From the NCBI GenBank assembly GCA_000708835.1, contig DF237478.1, positions 1-62,748 on the forward strand: a DNA stretch of 62,748 nt, given 5' to 3'. Positions 23,554-34,000 of this stretch are shown in pieces. This DNA comes from Klebsormidium nitens. Taxonomy: Eukaryota > Streptophyta > Klebsormidiophyceae > Klebsormidiales > Klebsormidiaceae. The position numbers and the translations under genes were made by a program. Positions within the stretch are counted from its first letter, which is position 1. Each line of letters begins with the position of its first letter. Below the pieces are notes generated by a model. That model ran no database searches, was not told the origin of the DNA, and worked only from the letters and a program-made list of their open reading frames with translations.

Positions 23554-26500
23554 TCAGTGCCACACCCCCCCTGCTCCGAGCCCCCCCCTCGCAGTGTCCT
23601 CCAGTCCTCCGAAGTGTCCCATGTCATCGGCCCCAAACGTGTCCCGGAACCACGCATCCATGTTATCGCCGTCCCTGACCCCGTTCCTGCCCCCCCCATC
23701 TCGCACGGCCCCTGGGTCCAATCCTCCCGCGTCAAACTGACCCGATCCTGGGAACCAGTCCCCCCCCCCCGCACCGTGCTCTGCCTGCCCCGCCTGCTCC
23801 GGGCTGCGCTCCCGCTCCAGGTACCCCCGCCACGACATGTCGTCCTCGAGGCCCCCCATGGCGAAAGGATCAAATTCGGCCGGCCTGCCCCGCGCTGCGC
23901 CTGTGTCGCCACATTCCCCCGGCCCAAAGCCAGGGGGGTGGCTGTCCCCACCCGAGGGGCCCACGCCCCCGCCAAACCGGTCGTAATTGGAGCCTCCAAA
24001 CCCGTTCCTCGGATCAACAGCATCCGTCTGTCTGGCCAACGTGGCCCCTCCGCCCGGCAGACTGGCAGCACCGTATCCTGCCCCCCCAAAGCCGTTCCTT
24101 TGCTCTGGCGGCGCTGCGTACAGGTCTCCCCCGCTGCGGCTCGCGAAGTCCCCCCAGCGCGCGGGGCTGGACGTGCGGTTGGTGCGCTGCCCCTTGGGGT
24201 GGCCGCTCGCTGCCACCTTTCGGGGGGGCCAGCTGGGCACGAGGCCCTCGCCCCCACCGCGCCCCGCCTCCGCGTACCTCCTAAAGCCCGGCCCCCGCGA
24301 CACCTCCGAGTTCGAATGTACAAACGAAGGAAGCCGGCGCCCTGCTTCCGAGCTTGCCCCCGGCTGAGCGCCGAATCCCGGAGAGCGCGGCATCGAGAAC
24401 GCTACGCTGACCCCCGTGTCGAAGGCGGGCGCTGCTACGAAGCCCCCCTCCAGTGGCGGGGGCCCCGCCCCATGCCGCGGCTCTGCCAGGCCCGGAACTC
24501 GCGCCTCCCCCCAGTACCTCTCCCCCCCGCCCCGTCCCCACAGCCCCTCCCCCTGGGCGGCTCCCCCCGCATGTGCGTCCGCAGTGTGGGGGCTGCTTTG
24601 CCGCTGCCCCTCCGACGCCGGTGCCCCGCCTGATACGGACGGCCCGTCTGCCGCCGCAGCCGCTGCCAGCAGGTCGTGCAAGCCCCGCGCCTCGAGCTGC
24701 GCGGGCCCCTGCTCCGCGGCGCCCCCCGCCCCGCCCCACCCGTTGGCGCTCTTCTTGTCTGCCGGCCGCGCCGCCACCACGAGGTCGTCGTCGTCGTCGC
24801 TGTCGCTGAGGTCGATCACCAGGTTCTTGCCCGTGCCCCCCTCGTCCGCCGCGAGCGCCTTGTTGACGTCGCTCTTGCGGTCGCTACTGCCCCCATCCGT
24901 ATCAGTCCTCGCCAGCTTCGCCGGCCGCTCTGCCGTTCCATTCTCGTGCCGCTCGATCTGCCACGCCCCCTGCGCGTCCCCCCTGTCCCGCTTCAGCCGG
25001 ATCTTCAGGATGCCTGACCCTCGCCGGCCCTCGTCCTCCTTCTTCACCACCGGCGCCGGCTGCTCCTCTGGCGGGGGCGCCACGTACGTCGTCTCCTCGG
25101 GCTTGTGCCACCGCGGCTGCACCCCCCCCGCCGCCTTCTTGGCGTCTCCGCTGAGAAACGCGCGCCAGGCGCCGTCGGGCGCGATCTCGAGGTCGGTGTG
25201 GTCGCTGTCGTGCTCGGCGCTGAAGACGGCGAGCACGCGGTGGAAGTACGGGTCGATGATGAGATCGTCCAGGCTGCAGTTGTGCAGGCAGTGCGGGCAC
25301 TGCCACTTGCGCGCGCGCCGGTTCATCTCCACCAGCGTCGGCAGGTCGAAGCACGCCAGGTGGCTGCACGACCGGAAGCGGCCGGGGACCTGAATGCGCA
25401 CGCCGCTCATCTGGGGAACAAAAGAGGCATCCCGTCAGACTCCACTGTGCCAGTCTGCGCTATCTGACGAGAAAATGATCACTTCTGCTTGAAACACCTC
25501 GTGTTTCCTGTGAGCTCCGTGACTTGCCACTCGCAGCAAGCTGACTACACGGGCTGTGTACAGCGCCACACAAGAACCCAATAAGCCTCGGCACGGGTAC
25601 GCACCGGGTCGCGCACGGAGACGGCCGACTGCAGCGTCATGAGCTCGTCGTCGCTGTCGTCGGCGTCGCCCCCACTGCCGGCCACCACCCGCTTCACCCG
25701 CGCCAGCGCGTCCTCGAAAGTTTCGCCCTCCTCCGGCCCAGGGACGCGCGCCATGATCTGCACGGTCACAACGGCCGCAGGTGAGACGCTCGCTACCGCA
25801 GGGTATCATCTGAAGCGGACATTCATGCTACAGCCGAATGGCGCTTGAGGCATCCTGGTGAAGGCCAACGAAGCAGATACTTGCCCTAATTCGGGAAGAG
25901 AGGCGAATCTCGTAGGAAAGTAGAGATGACGGCAGCCCTCCACTAAGCTTACAAGATCTTAAGGGCCGTCCGCCTTTCAGGGGAGGAAGAAAGGAAAGCA
26001 CGAAACGGGCGGTCAGCGGCATGACGGGAGTGGCTGTGGCGGAGTCTCACCTCCTCCAGAGACCGCTTCTCGATGATGCGTACGCCCACACAAAAGGGCC
26101 GGTCATCATACGCGGACAGGGAGAGCCGGTTGAGGCCATCGCGTGCCACGGTGGCAATCTGCACAACCACCCAGGGCGAGTCAGGCGACGTCGATTGCAG
26201 CAACGGCCACTGCCACTTCCTGGTGCGTCTCACTGCAGCCACATTCCGCTTGCTCGGGCTAGGCAACCAGCAACCGACTCCGCAATTGTCAAAAAGAGCA
26301 GGGGCAGCACGAATTGAGCCACCCACCAACCGTATGGCCATGCTGAACGCTTTTCAACAGCCAATGTGGACACTGTGGTTAATAGACCGCTCAGCTTCAG
26401 CAATCCAAACACACTGCGTTCACCACGTATTGAATCGCTACCTCCACAGATATCACTCGCTTCACATTCCCCCGATTCGATCGCTGCTTCCCGCCGTCAG

Positions 26501-27702
26501 GCTAGCGACATTGGCCCGAGAGAAGCTGGCACTACACTCACGCTGGGAGTCTCATCCCGGCCTCCTACGCCTAGTTTCTGCTGGCCCTGCCGGCCCGTCA
26601 CGCGCACCACCATGCCGTTTATGCGCAGGTCCGGATACGCGGGCCAGTGGCACCGGTACGGCACGGGGTCGTTCAACAGCACGCTGTACACCTGGAGCCA
26701 CGCGCAGCGCCGTCAGACGACCGTCGTCAGACATCGGCAGCTTGCATGTCACACGTCGGGCAGTGTCTGCCGAGCAGCATTGCTGCTTGGCCAAGACATT
26801 CAAGGGGCAAGCGTGGTTTGCCAGGCGCCCTCGCAACAGACAACAGAAGGACGATGACGTGGACAAGAGCTTTCCAATCAGAGTTTACGGCAGCCTCCAT
26901 TAACTCTATTAGACGCTTTGAACACTCTCACACAGCAAGGGCCTGCCCAACGTGCTATCACTAGCCAGAACCGAACACTGAAATCCCCATGACACGCTGT
27001 CTCAAACGCAGCTTATACTTCCGCACAAATGCATCAACAAGGAATCGCATGCCCCCACCCCCGCGTTGTGAAACGTACTTGCAGGTCGTGGTCCGGGTTG
27101 AGCAGCATTTCCCGGTGCGCGGCCGACAGCTGGAACGTGCGTTCCACCTGCTGCATCATATTGTCCCCGCGCACCGGCGCCACCAGCGGCGGCCGCAGCT
27201 TGGCCGCAGGGAGGGGCTGCGCGACGGCCACCGAGAAGGGATCCCCCTTGGCCAGCCGGCATGCCTCGCAGCGGAACTCCCCCAGCGCGGAGGCATCGTC
27301 GAGGGCCACGCACTTGTTGTGCTGCCACACGCGGCAGTCGCAGCACTGCGCCATGGCCCCCTGCGCCACCAGCGTGTGGCACACGCACCGCACAACCCCC
27401 TCGCGCTTGGGGGGGCGCGGTTCCCTCTTCTCGGGGGTCCTGGCGGCGCCCCCCCGGTGCCAGGCCTGCCACACGTCGTCCACCGCGCGCTCCACCGCCT
27501 CCTTGCTCACATGGCGGGAGCGGCCCATGGCCGCAATGGGGAAAGAGTCCCAGGCCTCCCCGTCGGAGGGGGGCGCCTCGAGGGCCTTGGCAATGCGGTC
27601 GAGGAGCACCGCCTTGGCGCCCACGCGCGGCAGGCCGAGGCGCGCCAGCACCTCCTTCAGCTCCTTCAGCCGCAGCTGGGGCAGCCGCCCCTGCACAAAC
27701 AT
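23554..27702 (-). CDS. SIZ1: SUMO E3 ligase, SIZ1 type: SAP-PHD-PINIT-SP-RING (5 exons, about 963 aa)
   Basis: Minus exons: 27702-27079, 26691-26542, 26158-26051, 25757-25605, 25410-23554, all phase 0. The protein transfers SUMO from the E2 to targets, mainly nuclear. Domains in order: SAP (LRLKELKEVLARLGLPRVGA); PHD finger at about 104-150 (CVCHTLVAQGAMAQCCDC, then VWQHNKCV and FRCEACR), which is plant-specific among SIZ/PIAS proteins; PINIT at about 209-294 (VYSVLLNDPVPYRCHWP, DGLNRLSLSAYDDRPFCVGV); the linker GETFEDALARVKR; and SP-RING from about 346, with zinc ligands in CSHLACFD and CPHC. A SUMO-interacting motif (VIDLSDSDDDDD, about residue 540) follows, then a Gly/Pro-rich tail. Odd: the residue before the SP-RING PMSG turn is Asp (RDP) where plant proteins have Cys. 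The start is uncertain: the SAP exon seems to begin at an acceptor near 27717, and a six-codon exon at 28447-28430 is a candidate first exon. Confidence 0.93.
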
Positions 27703-29343
27703 GGCGGACCGAACCTGAGACACGAGCGCCAGGGGGGGCGAAGCGAGGGAGTGCCCACTTTGTCAAGGGATGCATATCTAAGATGTCAAGGAGCATTGCC
27801 CGACGACCACGAAATTGAGCCGAGGAGGGGATCAAGGCGCGTGCCAATGACCTGATCTAGCGGCTCCAGACCTTGAACAACTCTGCTGCATGCAGTGACC
27901 TTGCACTAAGAATTTTCACCAATGTCTAACACTATGTTGCTCGAAGGCAACCTACCCCATACTTGGGTAAACCCTAAAAGAGGTCAGAAAGGTTGGACAG
28001 AAGCAAGCAATCAGTAAGTGCGGCCTCGTCAAAAGCCTCAAACTTAGCGAGACATGATCTGTGCAGTCGACTACAAGATCTGAAACACCCCAACAAGTTG
28101 CCCGCTGGTTTAGATTTGCCTCGTCCAACCAAACTCCCGAGTGTGCACGCTACTCCAGGTGAGAACTTTCATTAATGTCTTCAGGATGAACAAGCCAGTA
28201 CGCTGAGAAATTGATTCAGGTGGATGCGGCCCAGTGATAAATCGAAAATAGTAATCCAAGCCACGGCAGGAGGGCTGGTGGGCCGCGCGGTCAAGAGAAG
28301 CGACAAGCCAATCAAGTCGGACGCCTGTGACCTCAAGAGGTCTGGCATGACCTTTTGAAGATTTGTGGTCGTAAATAGAACACCCGAAGCCCACAACCCG
28401 GCGGTAAACAATCTCAGAGTAAACCTTACTTGAACAGTGTGCAACATCCTACAAGATGTTTAGGCAGCCAACCTGTCTAAGTGAGTCTGCAAAGACTGGC
28501 ACAAAAGTGCATATGATGCACCCTCATGCAGCTCGATGGGAAGGCCCCAGCAATCTAGCTCCTCAGATTAGGGACCCAACACTGTCTAGCAAAACACCCA
28601 AATGGGAAGTCTCCTGTAATCTGCGTGGGATCCCGCACGAAGCAGAAGAGGCTCACCTGGACTCGACCATCCAGGCTTTGCATGCTGCAAACTTCCCGGG
28701 GCTACTCTCACGAGTCTGACTGCTCCCTTCAGACAGAGGACGTCCTGTAAGAACGTTGACTGCTGCGTGTCAAACTAAGATGTCAACTGCTGATAAGGTA
28801 ACCTCGTAAGCCAAGTGGCGGAACCATGTCGGCGAAGTAGCCGCATCCAAGAAGTGCCCGACGCCCCTAACAGCTTGCAAGATAAGAGATTCACACTGGC
28901 AGATCAGAGACTGCTTCTAGCAGGGGTCCCGAGCTTTGCCCCGTCCTTGCCGCTCTTTGAGTATGCGTACTTTATCCCAGAGAATCTGCATGATGGCGCT
29001 TCGGCCAAAACCATTTTGACGGTCTCCTTCAAGGAGTCCTTCCGCAGCCCCTTCACAGATCATGTTCCTGGCCAGCTGTAGGCCCTATATAGAGGCATTA
29101 TTTGCAGGTTGCTCCTGAAACTAGGCAACGGCGAGTATGTTACTTGACGGTAATGGTTTGAAGACCTACAGTAGTGACTGACAAACAGGCGCGGCCGCCG
29201 CGCCGCGGCCGCCGTGTGTCGGACAGTCACAGTGGGTCACACCCCTGCAGTCATGCAGTACGCACGCTTCTGGGGCTTTGACACCACCGTCCTTTTCTTT
29301 CCCCAGTTGGCAGGCTGTGTCAAGACAAAATTCGGGAACGCGA

Positions 29344-29376
29344 CGACGCCCTCACTTTACTTACCTGAGGGCGTCG
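29344..29376. repeat. Hairpin with perfect 11-base stem
   Basis: The arms are cgacgccctca (29344-29354) and tgagggcgtcg (29366-29376), with an 11-base loop. GC-rich perfect pairing makes a stable structure likely in RNA or single-stranded DNA. No associated gene or U-tract is seen. Confidence 0.7.
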
Positions 29377-29543
29377 CCAGCAAAAGTTTAGGGTCCGCAT
29401 TTGCGGTTGCCAGAGAGCATTTAATGCTAACCCCATCGGACGATCCAAAGGGTCAAAGTTGGGGGCTGCCCCCATCGATCGACGGTTCGAACTTTTTCTG
29501 GCGGGTCCAAGAGCGTGCGTACTGACTGCCTGGCATGATATTA

Positions 29544-30195
29544 ATTAAGGTGGTAAGACGGTATTCGACAGTGGGAGCATGTTCAAAACCCTAAAACTTG
29601 ATGTAGACATCATGGATTTGCATTCCGTTTTTTCGAGGTGGTTAAGGGCATTGAGAAGCATGTTTGAAGGCCCCTCGAGCTATGATACAACATGGTAGAG
29701 CACAACGAAGCTCTAGAGAAGTTGGCAAAATGTGCAGTTTTCGCTGCAGGACCCCGCCGGCAAAACGGCTCCATAGGNNNNNNNNNNNNNNNNNNNNNNN
29801 NNNNNNNNNNNNNNNNNNNNNNNNNNNNNNNNNNNNNNNNNNNNNNNNNNNNNNNNNNNNNNNNNNNNNNNNNNNNNNNNNNNNNNNNNNNNNNNNNNNN
29901 NNNNNNNNNNNNNNNNNNNNNNNNNNNNNNNNNNNNNNNNNNNNNNNNNNNNNNNNNNNNCCCTACGGAGCCGTTTTGCCGGCGGGGTTCTGCAGCGAAA
30001 ACTGCACATTTTGCCAACTTCTCTAGAGCTTCGTTGTGCTCTACCATGTTGTATCATAGCTCGAGGGGCCTTCAAACATGCTTCTCAATGCCCTTAACCA
30101 CCTCGGAAAAACGGAATGCAAATCCATGATGTCTACATCAAGTTTTAGGGTTTTGAACATGCTCCCACTGTCGAATACCGTCTTACCACCTTAAT
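29544..30195. repeat. Long near-identical inverted repeat, about 234-base arms flanking a gap
   Basis: The left arm (29544-29777) and right arm (29961-30195) are reverse complements apart from a few substitutions, such as c/t in the tttttcgagg word and g/a in gctccatagg. Outer ends match from attaaggtggtaagacgg inward to the gap. No clear target-site duplication flanks the element. It could be a foldback or MITE-like element, a recent inverted duplication, or an assembly artefact at a hairpin. The near identity points to recent origin. Confidence 0.88.
29778..29960. other. Assembly gap (183 N)
   Basis: This run of N lies exactly at the centre of the inverted repeat, consistent with a hairpin loop that could not be sequenced or assembled. 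Its true length and content are unknown. Confidence 0.99.
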
Positions 30196-31035
30196 AGCGA
30201 CCGCGGGGATTCAACCTAGCCTGAGACCGTCATTTCTTTTACCACAAATCAGATCGAGCGGCGCAAACTTAGGACCTGCGCTGAACCCTAAAACTCGCCT
30301 TGACCCGACTTCCGGTTCAAAATTTGAATCAGCCGGCATGGACGCACATGGGTACAGCCCATGAATGACCCCCGTGACCCAGGCCCTGCAAATGAATGCC
30401 GATGTCTGGTGCAGCTGAAGACCGAGTGGTAACCGACGGGGACTATGATTGAATGTTTAGGCCGGTCGAACCAGCGCGGTATACTATGGACCGGGCAATT
30501 AAACCAGTCGATGTACAGTCTGTGATAGTGCCCGGTGGTCTAGCCGATGGTATAGCTAAATTAGCTCTCAGCCTACAAAGTTGAGCTAGGGCCGAGCCGC
30601 CCCTAACACCAAAGTTCCGACCTACGACAGGTGGCGGTCTGTGAATGGATCTTATCCTGCAAACGAATTTTGCTGAAATGCCCCGACCACTTCTCCATCA
30701 AGCAACCGGTGTGGAGTTAGGGGCGGGGTTGCAAGCTACTTTAACAACGCTATGAAACCGGTAATTCTTCGACTTAACTCCGTACATGAGTTGGAAGAGT
30801 TTTCAGAAGTTTTGCATGTTCGCCAACAAATGGACTCACAGTATTACCATCTTGCACCACAGATTACATGTGTAACGTGACAGGTGCAGGCTGGCAGAGC
30901 AAAGCCTCGATCGGCTGCGATGGCCAAGCCAAGGTTGATCTCAGTCAATGTACATAAGCTTGACAATGTTGATTGTGACAAATTCACACAGCTGTACATT
31001 TGGTGACAACCGCGTGCCCAAAGATAAAATGCGCC

Positions 31036-34000
31036 CTATTTGTTGATAGTCCTCAGTTCCCAAGTTCCTGCACCATCTACTAACCGGAGTTCCATACTAT
31101 GGTAGGGAATCAAACCCGGTCGCTGCACACAAAGAGGGGCAGCGTGAGTCATTAAGCAGTACGTGTGAAATCCAACGATAAGAAAGGCCGTGGCTTCTTC
31201 ACGCATTTCGGCAGGCACGGAACCGTAAAGATGCTCTCAACACGCGAGCAGGCGAGGCAATGGAGCCATTTAGAGATATTGAGGGATGTATCCTTGTCAA
31301 CGAAGAGGGATGTATCCTTGTCAACCACCACCCGGTGCCCCGCACAATTGACGGGTGTGCGCGCGCACCTGTGAGATGGTGATGACGGTGATGCCGAGCG
31401 TCTGCGCGGTGCGGTACAGGTACTCCTCCACCTCCACGCTCGTCGCGTTGGTGCACTCGTCCAGCACGCCGAACTTAGGCCGGTGGAAAAACAGCCGCGC
31501 CTGCCACACAAACCCTCACGTCACCGACTGTGCGAACGCTTTGCTCAGCACAGGCCTGCGTCTCAAGATAACATCACGCGGACTGCTTTATGAAGGGTGT
31601 CGCAACCCGGAAATAATGCTTTCTGCAGAGATGGCAAACATCGAGGAGTCGGCCCTCCTGTGCGCGGGGCTATCTCACCATGCCGAGCCGCTGCTGCTCC
31701 CCGAGGCTGAGCATGTCCTCCCAATTGGCGGTCGCGTCCCAGCCGCCCTCCCGCTGCAGCAGGTACGCCAGCTTCACGTCCTCCAGCACCGCGTGGAGCC
31801 GCTCGTCCAGCGCCGCCACCGGGCTGCCTGCACCCAGCACCCCCGCGCAAGTGATGAGCATCCACTATGAAAGCTGAGAGGAGGACGATGTTATCAAGCC
31901 TTGGGAGTGCCTCGAAGACCCGCTGACTTAGCTGCAGACGTCCAGAGTCTAGATCGACTGATGTGCCCAAAAAGTGGCACGAGCAGCGGCAGTACTAAAA
32001 TATTTTAAGCTGGTACACAGGAAATCAATTTCGAAAGTAGTCGAGAGTCTACTCGGCAAGCGAGCTCTACAGCTGATCCGCATAAACAGTCTTGCAAAGC
32101 GCCATGCTCGTCGTGTCTCAAGCCTTGCCACCGGCTGGCAAGACCAGTCCGTCGGGCGCACCTGCGGTGGCCCCGCCGCCGCGCCTCTCCTCGGCCTGCT
32201 GCATTTCGGCCGCGGCCTCGTCGGCGGTGAGGGGGTAGATGAGCTGGTCGCGCAGCGTGCCGACGGCGGTGTACGGCTTCTGGGGCACGTAGAAGATGTC
32301 CTTGCTCAGCCCCGTCGCCGCGTTCACACCCGGCTTGGAGATGCGCCCCGACACGAGCGGCCACAGGCCGCCCAGCACGCGGAAGATGCTGCTCTTGCCG
32401 CTGCCGTTGGGGCCTGGCCAGGGGAGGTGAAGCGATGGCGGATAAGAGAAAGAGACAGGATAGCGACGGAAACGGGAAGCAGGGACTGGAGCCGGAGGGC
32501 AAATCGGGGAGCTTGGGAGGGTGGCCGCAGTAGTTGCCAGAGATCAGCATAGAGGCTTGATGAGCCGGGGACTGTGCATCAGCATAAACAAGAGGGTTTG
32601 ATCATATCTGAGGTCTGAAAGCTGCCACCCGCACACGAATACGATATTCAACACCAAGCAACGCTACCGCACCCAATGCTATCGCCCACCCCGCCAAGGC
32701 TCACCCGTGACGAGGACCGCATTGCCGGGGCGTATCCGCAGCGTGAGCTTGCGCGCGAGCATCTTGCGGTTGGGCGTCACGACGTCGACTTGCGTGAAGG
32801 CAATCTCGTCCTTTGGGGAGCCGCGCGTGGCGTACAGCATCTCGAGGGCGGGCCCGCGCGACGCCTCGATCAGCTCGAGCGCGCTGGGGGAGGGCGACAC
32901 GTGCGCGAGCGGCGCCTCCTCGTCGTGCTGCGCCTCCTGCAGCAGCTCCAGCAGCTCCGACACGCGGGTCACCCCGCCCGACAGCTCCAGGAACCGCCTG
33001 CACCAAGCACAGCGGGAGAGTCGGCGCTATTTGCCAGGAGTCGTAAAAAGTCGGGAAGCGACAGAAACGAAATGCTCGATGAAAAGACTCAGTTTTGTGC
33101 GCTCGCTTGTTCCGCTTACAACGAAGCGGTGAGTAGGGAGGTCCTAAGAAACAACTCGCTTCGTCTGCTGTGACGGTGATGACGAGAATGATGTTCCAGA
33201 CTTTCCGCTTCCAGAAAACAGAAATACATATGGCTTTCGGTTCTTTGCGTAGCAAAACAACATAGCAAGGCGGCTCTTCGCCGGTCCATCTCTCTTCAAA
33301 AAGCCCAGATATTGCCAAGAGAAAAGAAGATACGATTTCCGCGTTTGGGCTTTCCGAGGGCATACGCTTTCTGTTCGTGATCAAGGAGCGAGCCTGCAGG
33401 AGGCATAACATACGGCTCAAGGACCATCTCCTTTCCAAGCCCTCACGCCCAACACTCTCTCAAACCCGCTCGCTTCTGGCTGTACCTGTAGAGCTCGAGG
33501 AGGTCCCCGAAGGCGAGGAAGGAGTGCGACACGACGGAGGCGAGAAAGCGCAGGTCGTGCGCGAGCGCCCCCTGCACTGCGGTGTCGGCGCGGTCGCCGG
33601 GGTGCCCGAGCGCGTACATCAGGCTGAGGCCCCACGTGACGTTGTGCGGCAGCTGCTTCGTCACGAACTCGTCCACCACGCCAAACGCCCACCGCACGCG
33701 CAGCAGCGTGCGCGAGTGCGACAACAACGAGCTGAACCGGCCCTGCGCCACACCAGGGCGGAGGGGCGGTTAGCGGGGGTGGGGAAAGGGAGAAGTCTCG
33801 AGTAACTTCGGGTTTAGGTTTTAGTTTGTTTGAGCCCGGAGACTTTATTTAACTCAACATACACCCAACTCGACATTACATCGAGACTTATCGGAAAGGG
33901 CGGCCTTTGTAATTTGGGCTACGAAATACAGGAGGGAAGCGGAGAAGGGAAGGTAAAGGGGAAGGGGAAGAAAGCAGGCGGGCATACGAGCAATATCACC

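Larger units (their letters stand above)
27703..31035. other. Gene-poor region with inverted repeat and assembly gap
   Basis: No gene is supported, apart from the possible tiny first exon of the SUMO ligase at 28430-28447. Frames at 28815-29081 are open on both strands and cannot be assigned. Features present are a GC-rich palindromic patch (about 29190-29216, with two NotI-like gcggccgc words), a small hairpin at 29344-29376, and a long inverted repeat around a run of N (29544-30195). Confidence 0.5.

Noticed and set aside
23443-24633. Plus-strand ORF of 396 codons
   Set aside because: It is a shadow of the GC-rich, Gly/Pro-rich C-terminal exon of the SIZ1-type gene, which has clear domains on the minus strand. 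The plus frame is Pro/Arg/Ala-biased with no recognisable domain.
28815-29081. Open frames on both strands with moderately protein-like translations
   Set aside because: Neither strand has a convincing start (the plus frame begins with GTG), splice partners or a family match, so strand and coding status cannot be decided.
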